Numbered from the stretch's first letter, positions 41,501 through 49,618 are shown. The stretch is 64,000 bases of DNA from Bacteroidaceae bacterium (GCA_017619335.1 JAFZSP010000091.1:1-64000); one strand, 5' to 3'. The notes: generated from the sequence alone by a model not told the origin. Numbers and translations: made by a program.

Positions 41501-42015
41501 TCGGCGGGCGCCGTGCCCTTGTTGTCCCAGTTGATGGAGAACGTCTCGTCCAGTCCCCAGGAGACCGAACAGTGGTCGAAGATCATCTTCGTGCCGTTGG
41601 CGATGCCCACGGCATCCTTGCCTGCGGCACCTCCCTTGCCCATCCGGAAACGCATGTAACGGACGATGGCGTTGTCGGCGCCGGAGAACGAGACGGCGTC
41701 GCCATAGACCACCACGCCCTCGCCGGGGGCCGTCTGCCCCGCCAGCGTCAGGTTCTTGGCAAACGAGAGTCGGGAGTTCAGCTTGATGACACCCGCCACA
41801 TCAAACACCACGATCCTGTTGGGCTGGCTCACCGCATCGCGCAGTGAACCGCTGCCGCTGTCGTTGAGGTTGGTCACGTGATAAACGGAGCCTGCGCGTC
41901 CGCCGGTGGCGAATCGTCCCCATCCCTTTGCATCGGGGAAGGCCAATTGCTGTGCTGTGGCTGTCACGGCGAGCAGTGTCGCCAGCAACCCTATTGTCAA
42001 CCGTTGTGCTTTCAT
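38524..42015 (-). CDS. Secreted pectate-lyase-like protein with beta-helix repeats
   Basis: The 1163-residue protein has a signal peptide (MKAQRLTIGLLATLLAVTATA). A pectate-lyase-type domain follows (about 22-410: FPDAKGWGRFATGGRAGSVY, HVTNLNDSGSGSLRDAV, MIFDHCSVSWGLDETFSI). Then comes a Ca2+-binding-like DSDGDGVPDAWE stretch, one fibronectin III-like domain (about 440-545), and a long autotransporter-like beta-helix (about 570-1080: GADITLKGTGSIGGSGSVNK, NSYTGATVLHGGTFAFN). The C-terminus (ILYDLQGRAVTLHLQSPHSQ, SIYVAGHKKVIVP) is a divergent sorting tail. It should cut pectin-type polymers at the surface; the exact PL family is not certain. Its ATG overlaps the stop of the upstream Schlafen-like gene (ATGA), so translation is coupled. 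Confidence 0.82.
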   Translation of the reverse strand: MKAQRLTIGLLATLLAVTATAQQLAFPDAKGWGRFATGGRAGSVYHVTNLNDSGSGSLRDAVSQPNRIVVFDVAGVIKLNSRLSFAKNLTLAGQTAPGEGVVVYGDAVSFSGADNAIVRYMRFRMGKGGAAGKDAVGIANGTKMIFDHCSVSWGLDETFSINWDNKGTAPADITIQNCIIGQGLLTHSAGGLIQADRITLYRNFYCDNDTRNNKIKGVNQYVNCLVYNWLSGCYLMGGDSEGTSYANATNNLFINGPAGGGNAMTGANAKYHIYAADNWQDRNANGRLDPYEIPRSEYSGGPTFESRPFDYPELPAWKATQLVDSLLPQVGASLPYRDLADHYMVHQVQSLGTEGGIISSEAQLPIGVPTAWQMTTFDKPADSDGDGVPDAWEIANGTDPQKDDAMQLAPNGYANIENYINSLTRENREPFLRTPVLFSFRSSTDHSITLQWYDFTEGEDAFSLEMKQESEWAEVATAPAGSEQLTLEDLPAGTTFQVRMRATNSKHSTLNSQYTPTLTVKTQPKQAEMIDVTTYQPDLRWQQTEGNWNFTDANWGGQLFTNDTKVLIDSPEAATITLTETVQPAAVVVNTGADITLKGTGSIGGSGSVNKAGEGRLTVTTNNSYTGATVLHGGTFAFNTLKNGDVPSAIGASSEFGQNWIWDGGIWNYTGTSTQTNRSADLYADTEFDVNSSAATVTMNGSIQGMGNVSFGGKGKVQPAAEAFFGYDGATILRSGTLHLAYLGTLEDKKLQLGKSTKLVLAGGTFSTKDANDNYTSYLFPIEAAEGTKSVFEPYRNCYIKSAFTGTGTIDFHISWVREYLQGDMTGFYGRLIGNGTGTSNQLVLDTKTGIPNGVVELKGSIMMIYWQTNGDLHIGGLSGTSQSVLGGSSKQSAGHKMTWRIGGANTDETFAGIINDCASNTADKYRGTTSIVKEGSGDWRLTGTNIYTGTTTVEGGRLIVNSTHNGGGAYTVKDGATLMGRGTIGSRVTVQSGGTLCAGDTAVTGTTLKLTGGLTLSRGAEVLFPVSFDGTTVKCNRLSVNGTCSIGGATLVLDLDRAQPLPDGTELKLFQSTGSVSGAGFTTIIPAQPSDTQVWDDSTLLKDGILRVQNRDQVGIRNPPSHTPLSNPVILYDLQGRAVTLHLQSPHSQSIYVAGHKKVIVP

Positions 42016-43556
42016 TGTTTCCTTATCACCTTCCGGTACTTTTGATTAGGATCTGTTGGATTGTCTGGGATTGTCATTTCAAGGAATCCTAAATTGACAA
42101 GTGAAAGAATGTATTTCTTGCGTGTCCTCGTTTGAGTAGAAACACCGACTCTATCCAATATTTCCTGTGCAGTTCGTGGAACTGTGCAGAAATTCACAAT
42201 ATCCTTCTCTTTCTGTGTTAATCGTGTTTTGGGGCGATTGACTTGGTTCGCAGCTTGGTTCGTTACTTGGTTCGCAGCTTGGTTCGTTACTTGGTTAATT
42301 ACCTGGTCATTTTCCTCAACGCCAACGGCAGGCACTCTCTTGATGGAAATCACAAATTCATGGACCGATTCGCTGTTCTCAAATACTACTTCCGGCTTGT
42401 CTTCCATCGCCCGAAGGATACCACTGCCGGCACCAGTATAGGGCAGCAGGAAGTTGGCATTGGTGAACAGGAACTGGTTACGGGGCATTGAGGTACCACT
42501 TAAGATATCATCCACACTCAGACCGTTGGGTAACTCTCCTGGGCTATGAATCTCCACCCTGTCATCGAGGATGAAGATGCGAATAGGTGCTCTCCAGTTC
42601 AGCGAGCGATGGACAAGAGCATTCACCGTGAACTCCACTAAAGCTGTATGAGAAATTTCCAACTTCCCCAACGAATTGAACTCAGCCTCGACTTGCACAT
42701 TCCGCAGATTGCGGGTAAAGAATGTCATGATGGTCTCGAACTGATGAGACAGACAACCTTCCATATCTGTATCTCTCACTTTATCGCGAAACACTGTCCC
42801 CCCAACTGATTTGCCTGCAATACTAATGCACTTCACCGTGAAAGCCGGCAACCACCGCTGCGGATATTTGGCAAACAGAAGCACTGCAGCAACCGTCATT
42901 TTGCCATCTGGACGAATGAAACGCAAGTTGCGCAGCAGCCCTTCCACGTTCAGCCCTCCAGCCACAAAGTGAGTCATCTGTTCCAGACTATAGTCTCGTA
43001 GATTCTGTTCGCTGACACCTCTCTGCTCCATCACCACAGCAAAGCGGTTCAGCAAGTACAATTTTATGACATTCTCGTCCAAATCACTAAGTGCGATATC
43101 AGACACAGCGGCCTCATCTGGTGCAAAGTTGCCACACTGGCTCATCATCTCGGCTAATTCTGAATTGTCGAACACCCTCCGCTTGTCAGCCCCTTGTTTC
43201 ACCCAAACGATGCCTTTATTATCATGATAGGGCTTATTCAAGCCCTCCTTCAATGTCACCACAACAATACTGCCTCCCTCAACAGCAGCAGTATCAATAT
43301 CCAGCAGAATGCTTGGTATGACATTCTCTGATGCTATATTTCCCAACAGGTTTGTAACTTCCTGCACCTCTTGATATGACAAGGGATTCATTACTCCTGT
43401 CTTATCGTTGATACCGACCACCAACTGCCCCCCACGATAATTGCTGAGAGCCACCATTTCGCAGCCCACATCGTATTTATCTGTGATGCGTTCCTTGAAC
43501 TGCACCTTTGTCACTTCGCAATGATCACGCAGTTTTATAATGTCATCTTGCGTCAT
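42012..43556 (-). CDS. Schlafen/AlbA_2-type ATP-binding regulator
   Basis: The 514-residue protein has an N-terminal AlbA_2 (Schlafen-like, formerly AAA_4) domain at about 5-125 (TKVQFKERITDKYDVGCEMV, GGQLVVGINDKTG, KPYHDNKGIVWVKQGADKRR). A GHKL-like HATPase_c_4 domain follows at about 270-400 (LVEFTVNALVHRSLNWRAPI, GSGILRAMED). The C-terminal part is a winged helix (about 455-510, LTQKEKDIVNFCTVPRTAQE). Between the last two lies a linker QVINQVTNQAANQVTNQAAN coded by a 24-base tandem repeat. Members are thought to be DNA- or RNA-interacting regulators; roles in phage defence have been proposed for relatives. It is coupled by a 4-base overlap to a pectate lyase gene, an unusual pairing. Upstream promoter not clear. 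Confidence 0.82.
   Translation of the reverse strand: MTQDDIIKLRDHCEVTKVQFKERITDKYDVGCEMVALSNYRGGQLVVGINDKTGVMNPLSYQEVQEVTNLLGNIASENVIPSILLDIDTAAVEGGSIVVVTLKEGLNKPYHDNKGIVWVKQGADKRRVFDNSELAEMMSQCGNFAPDEAAVSDIALSDLDENVIKLYLLNRFAVVMEQRGVSEQNLRDYSLEQMTHFVAGGLNVEGLLRNLRFIRPDGKMTVAAVLLFAKYPQRWLPAFTVKCISIAGKSVGGTVFRDKVRDTDMEGCLSHQFETIMTFFTRNLRNVQVEAEFNSLGKLEISHTALVEFTVNALVHRSLNWRAPIRIFILDDRVEIHSPGELPNGLSVDDILSGTSMPRNQFLFTNANFLLPYTGAGSGILRAMEDKPEVVFENSESVHEFVISIKRVPAVGVEENDQVINQVTNQAANQVTNQAANQVNRPKTRLTQKEKDIVNFCTVPRTAQEILDRVGVSTQTRTRKKYILSLVNLGFLEMTIPDNPTDPNQKYRKVIRKQ
42243..42290 (-). repeat. In-frame 24-base tandem repeat in the Schlafen-like gene
   Basis: Two exact 24-base units at 42243-42266 and 42267-42290, with partial units on the left and right, encode the 8-residue period QVTNQAAN. 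Being a multiple of three it can expand or shrink without a frameshift, so linker length may vary between strains. Confidence 0.85.
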
Positions 43557-43686
43557 TATTTATCATATTTACTCTTTGTGGATGCAAAAAAACAAATATT
43601 TTTTCATTTGGCAAAGAAAAAGAATGGAAAAAAGGAAAATGATGCGAAAAAAGGCTGTAAAGTGAGGGTTCATCATAAAAAAATGG

Positions 43687-43694
43687 TATATTTG
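43687..43694 (+). promoter_or_regulatory. -7 element of the GH3 gene promoter
   Basis: TATATTTG at 43687-43694, 26 bases before the ATG. The position 20 bases upstream is TGAG rather than TTTG, so only the -7 half matches. Confidence 0.55.
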
Positions 43695-43720
43695 CGCCCG
43701 AATTTGAAAAAAGAAGAAAT

Positions 43721-46087
43721 ATGAAAGCAAGATTTTCTATTTGTGCAGCTGTGGTTCTTATGGCTGGCTGCACCACAGTAACGACAGATGTGGAACAGCG
43801 GGTGAATGAGCTGTACGAAAAGATGTCGCAGGAAGAGCGCATCGCTCAGTTGCAGAGTATGTATATGGACGAGCTGTTCAACGAACAGGGCCAGCTGGAC
43901 GAGGCGAAGTGCCAGGAACTGATTCCCAATGGCATCGGGCATTTCTCGCAGTTCTGCATGCAGCAGCCACGTGACCCCAATGAGTTGCGCGACCGTGCTG
44001 CCGCCATCCAGGACTGGCTCATCCATCACACGCCCAACGGCATCCCTGCGCTGCTGCACGAGGAAGTGCTCTCGGGGGTGAACACCTTGGGGGCCACCAT
44101 CTATCCGCAGCAGATCGGGCAGGCAGGGTCGTTCAACACAGAACTGGCTGCCGTGAAGACACGCCAGACGAGCACGGCGCTGAGAAAGATGGGCGGTCTG
44201 CTGGCGCTGTCGCCGATGGTGGACGTCTGTCGCGTGCCCTCCTTTAACCGCTTGGAGGAGTCCTACGGCGAGGACGGCTACCTCTCTGCAGCGATGGGCG
44301 TGGCCTTTGTGGAAGGTCTGCAACAAGGTGACCTGAAGCGGGGCGTGGGCGCCTGTTCCAAGCACTACCTGGGCTACGGTGGCGGCGGCGACGCGGACGA
44401 GAAGGAGCTGATGGAGGAAATCCTGTTGCCACACGAGGCGATGATCCGTCAGGCGGGCAGCAAGTGTGTGATGCCTGGCTATCACGCTGTTCACGGCACC
44501 AAGTGCGTGGCCAACAGTGAGATCCTGCAGGACATCCTGCGCGGGTACTTGGGATTTGACGGGATGGTAGTGAGTGACTACACGGCAATAGGGCAGTTGA
44601 CCATGGAGAATGGAGAATTGGACGCTGAGGTGTTGAAGGCGGCTGCGGCCATCAATGGGGGCAATGATGTGGATTTCCCCTACGGCGCCAACTACCGGCA
44701 CTTGCAGGCAGCGATGGACGCGGGGTTGGTGGCTCCGGAAACGTTGGAACGGGCGGTGAAGGATGTGCTGCGACACAAGTTCCGTGTGGGTCTGATGGAC
44801 AAGGATGCCTATCTGTATAGCACAGAGCAGATTGTGCTGGACACGCCGGAGGAACGCCAGACGGCCTACGAGATTGCCACGCAGTCGGTGGTGCTGCTTG
44901 AGAACAACGGGGTGCTGCCAATAAAAATGAAAAATGGAAAAATCAACATCCTGCTCACGGGTCCTAATGCAAACTCTATCTGGGCGATGTGCGGGGACTA
45001 TACTTTTCCTGCAATGTCGTACTTCTGGAAGAAGCAGGAAGATATCGCCGAGCGTGACAACCCACATATTGTCAAGCTGTTGGAAGGGATGAACGGTCGG
45101 AAGCCGGAGGGCGTGAACGTGATGTACACCCGTGGCTGTGACTGGACCGAAGAGATTGAGACACAGTACGGAGAGTTAGGTGACGAGCGAGCCTGGGAGT
45201 ATGAGATTCTGCATCGAAAGGTGGAATCGGGCGAGCAGGCCGACCAGCAGGAAGCGCTGTCGTTGGCACAGCAGGCAGACGTCATCGTGGCTGCCGTGGG
45301 CGAGAACGTGATGCTATGCGGCGAGAACCGTGACCGCGGCAGTCTGCGTCTGCCGGGCAATCAAGAGGCGTTTGTGGAAGCGCTGATCAAGACGGGAAAG
45401 CCCGTGGTGCTGGTGATGTTCGGCGGGCGTGCTCAGGTGGTTTCCGGCCTCGCCGAGAAATGTGCGGCAGTCCTCCAAGCCTGGTACCCGGGCGAGGAAG
45501 GCGGCAACGCGGTGGCGGACATTTTGTATGGACGGGTGTCGCCATCTGGCAAGCTGCCAGTGAGTTATCCAAGCACGGAAATCAACGAGGCCGTGTGCTA
45601 CAACTATCCTGTGAATAGTGAAACGTCACAAAGCACATTCCAATGGCCTTTCGGTTACGGGCTGAGTTACACAACCTTCGAGTACAGCAACCTGAAGGTG
45701 GCCAGCGAGGCCGAGACGAGTGCCGAAGGCATTGATCTGTCTTTTGAGGTGACGAACACGGGCGAAGTGGCCGGTGACGAGGTGGCGCAGATCTACCTCT
45801 CTCCCACGAGTACCGACCAGCCGTTGCGTCCCATCCAGCTGCAGGGCTTTGCCCGTGTGACGCTGCAGCCGGGGGAGACGAAGCGGGTACAGATGCGGCT
45901 CTATACGGATCAGTTCGGTTTTTACAGCCACGAGGGCCGTCGGCAGTGGAACGTGCTGCCGGGACAATATATTATTAAGGTGGGCAGTTCCTCGGCAGAT
46001 ATCCGATTGCAGGAGACCGTGACGCTCAAGGGGGCGCCGGTGCGCAAGACGCTGAGAGATCATTATTTCTCATCCACGAGCATTTGA
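43721..46087 (+). CDS. GH3-family beta-glycosidase, lipoprotein
   Basis: The 788-residue enzyme has a lipoprotein signal (MKARFSICAAVVLMAGCTTV; lipobox LMAGC). The GH3 N-terminal barrel lies at about 30-345 (PALLHEEVLSGV, SKHYLGYGGGGDADEKELME, and the nucleophile Asp in GFDGMVVSDYTAIGQL). The GH3 C-terminal domain lies at about 375-620 (VVLLENNGVLPI, WYPGEEGGNAVADILYGRVS), and an Fn3-like domain closes it (about 665-760). The pattern is that of beta-glucosidases and beta-xylosidases; the substrate cannot be decided. It hydrolyses non-reducing terminal sugars, probably in the periplasm. It is transcribed alone, divergently from the Schlafen-like/pectate lyase pair, with which it might share plant-glycan use. 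Confidence 0.92.
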   Translation: MKARFSICAAVVLMAGCTTVTTDVEQRVNELYEKMSQEERIAQLQSMYMDELFNEQGQLDEAKCQELIPNGIGHFSQFCMQQPRDPNELRDRAAAIQDWLIHHTPNGIPALLHEEVLSGVNTLGATIYPQQIGQAGSFNTELAAVKTRQTSTALRKMGGLLALSPMVDVCRVPSFNRLEESYGEDGYLSAAMGVAFVEGLQQGDLKRGVGACSKHYLGYGGGGDADEKELMEEILLPHEAMIRQAGSKCVMPGYHAVHGTKCVANSEILQDILRGYLGFDGMVVSDYTAIGQLTMENGELDAEVLKAAAAINGGNDVDFPYGANYRHLQAAMDAGLVAPETLERAVKDVLRHKFRVGLMDKDAYLYSTEQIVLDTPEERQTAYEIATQSVVLLENNGVLPIKMKNGKINILLTGPNANSIWAMCGDYTFPAMSYFWKKQEDIAERDNPHIVKLLEGMNGRKPEGVNVMYTRGCDWTEEIETQYGELGDERAWEYEILHRKVESGEQADQQEALSLAQQADVIVAAVGENVMLCGENRDRGSLRLPGNQEAFVEALIKTGKPVVLVMFGGRAQVVSGLAEKCAAVLQAWYPGEEGGNAVADILYGRVSPSGKLPVSYPSTEINEAVCYNYPVNSETSQSTFQWPFGYGLSYTTFEYSNLKVASEAETSAEGIDLSFEVTNTGEVAGDEVAQIYLSPTSTDQPLRPIQLQGFARVTLQPGETKRVQMRLYTDQFGFYSHEGRRQWNVLPGQYIIKVGSSSADIRLQETVTLKGAPVRKTLRDHYFSSTSI

Positions 46088-46183
46088 GAGAACTACTCAA
46101 GTTTCGCAATCAAAAACGGTATTTTGTCGTCATCAAACGAACTTCAACAATTGAATGAGTTTGGCTGCTTAATCTTGCGGGTC

Positions 46184-46249
46184 TCCTGGCGTCGAAAGAC
46201 GGGACTCCTGGTGTCGAAGGACGAGACTCGTGGCGTCGAAGGACTGGAT
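46184..46249. repeat. 22-base tandem repeat, three units (TCCTGGcGTCGAAaGACG)
   Basis: Units at 46184-46205, 46206-46227 and 46228-46249 follow TCCTGGYGTCGAARGACGRGAC with few differences, the third being the most degraded. Not a CRISPR: there are no spacers. Confidence 0.8.
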
Positions 46250-46324
46250 GAATAACTCCCCACGAAGGGCTCTTCCAGCGGATGGGAAAGGACGACGGCA
46301 CGGGAGGCCTTAGCCCCCTGCGTT

Positions 46325-46386
46325 GTTCGGTGCGGGCGGAACGATTGTTCGGTGCGGGCGGAACAATGGTTCGGCGCGGGCCGAAC
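46325..46386. repeat. 22-base tandem hairpins, three units (GTTCGGTGCGGGCGGAAC)
   Basis: 18-base cores at 46325-46342, 46347-46364 and 46369-46386 are separated by 4 bases. Each core is an imperfect or perfect palindrome; in the third, GTTCGG pairs with CCGAAC. The period equals that of the neighbouring repeat though the sequences differ. Confidence 0.8.
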
Positions 46387-46533
46387 AACGAGGGAGGATA
46401 AGAGAGAGTGTGACAAGGGAAAGACGAAGGCGGTCGAAGGAAAGGACGCTAACGCCGAGGGACTGGCGTCTGCCCCGGAAAGACAAGCCCAGACGGGGCG
46501 TAAAGACCACAGGCAGGGGTGGAGCGTAGCGAC

Positions 46534-46572
46534 GCTCGGCCCAAAGGGACGCTTGACCCTTCAAGAACCCCT
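46534..46572. repeat. 39-base direct repeat, copy 1
   Basis: The stretch from GCTCGGCCCAAAGGGACG to CAAGAACCCCT is identical at 46870-46908. The copies flank about 300 bases of hairpin-rich sequence, which could be a small non-coding inserted element. Confidence 0.8.
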
Positions 46573-46869
46573 GCTGACGGTCACAACGCCACACGAACCC
46601 CGACGGGGTCTTCATTACATCCCTGCCTGTGCTCTTTCACCCTTACGGGGATAATTCTCAAAATACTCACTCAAGTTTAGCAAGTATGCCAACACACTGT
46701 AATTCAAAGCCCCGTAGGGGCATGATAAGGGTAGCCAGCCAATTCATTGGCTGGTATGCAATGGCGAGGAAAACGCGTGCCTTTAGGTACGCGACAACAG
46801 ATCCTTATCGCGTACCTACGGCACGCATTTCATTAACTGACACATTACCAGCCATTAAAATGGCTGGCC

Positions 46870-46908
46870 GCTCGGCCCAAAGGGACGCTTGACCCTTCAA
46901 GAACCCCT
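46870..46908. repeat. 39-base direct repeat, copy 2
   Basis: Exact second copy of 46534-46572. Homologous recombination between the two would delete the sequence between them. Confidence 0.8.
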
Positions 46909-46992
46909 ATCAAATGCCTACGGCATTACTTGTGAAACTTGAGATACTCATAATAACCGAAACATATTTGACGTAAGAGAAATAGAAAAATC

Positions 46993-47084
46993 GTGCACTT
47001 TTTCACTATTTGAGGATAGTTTTATGATTAACAAAGATTTAAATGAGTGAAAAGTAAGTGAAAAAGTAAGTGAAAAGTGAAAAA
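46993..47084 (+). repeat. Left inverted repeat and GTGAAAA array before the VapE gene
   Basis: GTGCACTTTTTCAC (46993-47006) is the exact reverse complement of 49550-49563 on the other side of the VapE gene. Further in, GTGAAAA starts at 47047, 47058, 47070 and 47077, joined by AGTAA spacers. The layout resembles iterons or subterminal binding sites of a replicating or mobile unit. Confidence 0.7.
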
Positions 47085-47097
47085 TATTGTCGAAAAA

Positions 47098-47129
47098 TTT
47101 GCATATTTCGGAAAAATGTTGTATCTTTG
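47098..47129 (+). promoter_or_regulatory. Promoter of the VapE-type gene
   Basis: TTTG at 47098-47101, a 20-base spacer, and TATCTTTG at 47122-47129, directly after the GTGAAAA array. The ATG is at 47179. Proteins bound at the array would be well placed to control it. Confidence 0.8.
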
Positions 47130-47178
47130 CACCGCAAAAGGGCGTAGAAAGCGCCTACAATTTTAAAACAGAACCACA

Positions 47179-49446
47179 ATGACAAAGGAAACAACTATGA
47201 AAACAAACGGGAAAACAACCAAGAAGACCCGGCCACTGCGCCAGGCACCAGCCGTCAAGGGCATGCAAGTCACCCTGGAAACGCTGCGCGGACGACAGCG
47301 CCAGACACTGAGCAACAAGACGATGGACGAACTCGTCGAACTGCTGCGCGGCGGCGACCACGAGAATGCCGTACAGGAGCTGCGACGCCTGCTGCCCTCC
47401 TCGCGCGGCCTCACCATGGACCACGATGAAATCTGGCACGTGCCGCGTGTGTGCCCTGCCGGAGCTTTCAAAAAGCAAAAGGGCGCGGTGACCCTGAAGC
47501 ACATCAACGGACTGCTGCTGCTGGACATTCAGGATGTGTATGACTCCACCGAGGCCGAACGCATCAAGGAGCGCGCTGCTCTGTTGCCGATGACGGTGGC
47601 GGCCTTCGTGGGCAGCAGCGCCATGAGCGTGAAGGTGCTCGTCTCCTTCTGGCCGCAGGAAGGCGTCCTGCCGCCCACCTTCGAGGAATACAAAGTACTG
47701 CACTGCCTGGCCCATCAGCAGGCGCGCAGCATCTATGAGCCCGTGCTGAAACACCCTGTAAAAGAGGCAGATGAGCAAGCCGTTGCTGCCACGTTCCGTC
47801 TGAGCATCGACCCCGAACCTGTCTATCGTCCCGAAGCCACACCCATGCGGGTGGCCACACCATCGAAGTACAGCACCTCCGTGCTGGTGAAGACGATCCC
47901 GGGCGACATCGCCGACGGGGTGGAGGGCGCACTGGACACCAGCGTGCCGCCTGCCGACGGACGACGCTACTGGTACTACGGCCGCCGCTTCCAAGATGCT
48001 GTGACAGCCGTGAACAAACGGTTCCTGGCAGAACACCGCGATACCGACATAGAGTCACAGGCCTTCCGCGAGGCACTCACGGCGCAGTGTCTGGAGATGA
48101 AAATACCACTGGCCGAGGCCCGCGAACGGATCACTGCCGGGCTCGAGCCAGTACAGCAGTTGGAGTGGAGCAACTATGTGAACGACTACTATGCTACTCA
48201 TACAGAGAGTGTTGCGCCCGATGGCAAGATGGCAACAGGTGTGCGGGAGATGCGACGCCTGATGGCCGCCAACTACGAGATCTACCGCAACGACATCGAC
48301 GGCGTGCTCTACTGCCGACGCCGCACCACCTGGGAACGCTGGGAACCCCTCACGCTGGAACGGCAGCGGACCATGGAGCTGGAAATCCTGGAAGCCGGCG
48401 TGCTGAACACCGCCAAGCCTGTGCAGCTGTTCCTGCAGAGCGACCTCATCCCCCGCCGCAACCCGTTGCAGGAGTTCCTGGAAGAGGTCACGGGGCAGTG
48501 GGACGAGCACGATCGCATCACCGAGTTGGCACGCTGCGTGGTGAAGGACAACCCGCTGTGGGAGAAGGCGTTCCACGTATGGTTCATCGGCATGGTGCGC
48601 CAGTGGATGGGCATCCACAACGACCACGGCAACGATATGATGCCGCTGCTCTGCGGTCCGCAGGGCACTGGCAAGAGCACCTTCTGCCGCACACTGCTGC
48701 CCGAGGAGTTGCGCTGGGGTTATCTGGATCACATCGACCTCTCCAAGCGCACCGAACTGATGCGGCAGATGGCGCAGACATTGCTCATCAACATCGACGA
48801 GTTCGACCAGTACCGCGGCGACTCCCAGCGCGGCCCCCTGAAGAACCTGCTACAGCAGGCCGACGTGCGCACCACCAAGAAGTGGCGCTCCAACATGGAG
48901 ATACGCCAGCGACTGGCATCGTTCATCGCCACCTGCAACCCCACCGAAGTCCTTGTGGATGAGACCGGTAGCCGAAGGTTCATTTGCGTGCGGGTAGAGA
49001 AATTCATCACTGTGCCCGACAGCCTGGACCGCCGACAGCTCTATGCGCAGGCCGTGGATGAGATTCACATGCGACGCCTGCACCCCGACGCCTACGCAGA
49101 GGACGATGTCACCGGTCGCTGCTACCTCACCGAGGAGGAGCGCGAGGACGTGGAGCGCAGCAACCGCCACTTCCGCGTGCAGTCCGCAGCCACTGAGCGC
49201 TTCCAGGACTTCTTTGAACCCCTACCCCACCGCCACCTCAAGGGTGACACGTCCTCCCTGGAGCTGACACGCAGCCAGATTGCCGACTACCTGCAGCGTC
49301 ACACCGAAAAGAAATTCAACCGAGAGGACATCCGGCAGCTCAACGCCCACCTGGAGCAACTCGTGGCCGAAGGAAAACTCTTCAAAAGACGTACCAACGA
49401 GTCCTATAAGTACCACCTGAAACGCAAGCAAATGCCTGCAATCTGA
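47179..49446 (+). CDS. VapE / BT4734-type primase-helicase-like protein
   Basis: The 755-residue protein has a Bacteroidetes BT4734-like/VirE N-terminal part (about 60-210, HVPRVCPAGAFKKQKGAVTL, LLPMTVAAFVGSSAMSVKVL). A VapE-type superfamily 3 or primase-associated P-loop domain follows at about 440-640, with Walker A LCGPQGTGKST near 493-501, Walker B LLINIDEFDQ near 535, and CNPTEVLVDETGSRRFICVR. The C-terminus is winged-helix-like (SQIADYLQRHTEKKFNREDI). VapE proteins are found in phage satellites and integrated elements as replication proteins. The gene is G/C-rich relative to the flanking intergenic DNA, is followed by an HU-like gene, and is flanked by inverted repeats. No integrase is visible nearby. 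Confidence 0.88.
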   Translation: MTKETTMKTNGKTTKKTRPLRQAPAVKGMQVTLETLRGRQRQTLSNKTMDELVELLRGGDHENAVQELRRLLPSSRGLTMDHDEIWHVPRVCPAGAFKKQKGAVTLKHINGLLLLDIQDVYDSTEAERIKERAALLPMTVAAFVGSSAMSVKVLVSFWPQEGVLPPTFEEYKVLHCLAHQQARSIYEPVLKHPVKEADEQAVAATFRLSIDPEPVYRPEATPMRVATPSKYSTSVLVKTIPGDIADGVEGALDTSVPPADGRRYWYYGRRFQDAVTAVNKRFLAEHRDTDIESQAFREALTAQCLEMKIPLAEARERITAGLEPVQQLEWSNYVNDYYATHTESVAPDGKMATGVREMRRLMAANYEIYRNDIDGVLYCRRRTTWERWEPLTLERQRTMELEILEAGVLNTAKPVQLFLQSDLIPRRNPLQEFLEEVTGQWDEHDRITELARCVVKDNPLWEKAFHVWFIGMVRQWMGIHNDHGNDMMPLLCGPQGTGKSTFCRTLLPEELRWGYLDHIDLSKRTELMRQMAQTLLINIDEFDQYRGDSQRGPLKNLLQQADVRTTKKWRSNMEIRQRLASFIATCNPTEVLVDETGSRRFICVRVEKFITVPDSLDRRQLYAQAVDEIHMRRLHPDAYAEDDVTGRCYLTEEEREDVERSNRHFRVQSAATERFQDFFEPLPHRHLKGDTSSLELTRSQIADYLQRHTEKKFNREDIRQLNAHLEQLVAEGKLFKRRTNESYKYHLKRKQMPAI

Positions 49447-49474
49447 CGCGAAAACGTACATAAACAATATAAAA

Positions 49475-49563
49475 TTCACTTTTCACACCAATTTTCACTC
49501 AAAATTCACTCGGTCATACAAATGTATATCAGATAGTTATGAGCAGAAAGTGAAAAAGTGCAC
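49475..49563 (-). repeat. Right TTTTCAC array and inverted repeat after the VapE gene
   Basis: TTCAC-type repeats at 49475, 49480 (TTTTCAC), 49492 (TTTTCAC) and 49505 mirror the left GTGAAAA array. GTGAAAAAGTGCAC at 49550-49563 is the reverse complement of 46993-47006. The two ends therefore face each other across the VapE gene. Confidence 0.7.
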
Positions 49564-49618
49564 AAGAAATCAAATATATTACACAAAAAGCAATCTTTAC
49601 AAACATACATTATTCTCT

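Larger units (their letters stand above)
46088..47178. other. 1.1-kb repeat-rich intergenic region
   Basis: No convincing gene lies here. The region holds two different 22-base-period tandem triplets (46184-46249 and 46325-46386), a 39-base direct repeat (46534 and 46870), several short hairpins of CCCCGtaGGGG type (for example near 46605, 46650 and 46715), paired GCCAGCC...GGCTGG motifs near 46732 and 46853, then the left inverted GTGCACTTTTTCAC and the GTGAAAA array before the VapE gene. The small open frames here are not protein-like. Confidence 0.7.

Noticed and set aside
43673..45067. Long minus-strand open frame (464 codons)
   Set aside because: It is the antisense shadow of the GH3 gene, which shows all family motifs on the plus strand.
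46184..46386. Short tandem repeats considered as a CRISPR array
   Set aside because: The units are contiguous or separated by 4 bases, so there are no spacers, and no cas genes are near.
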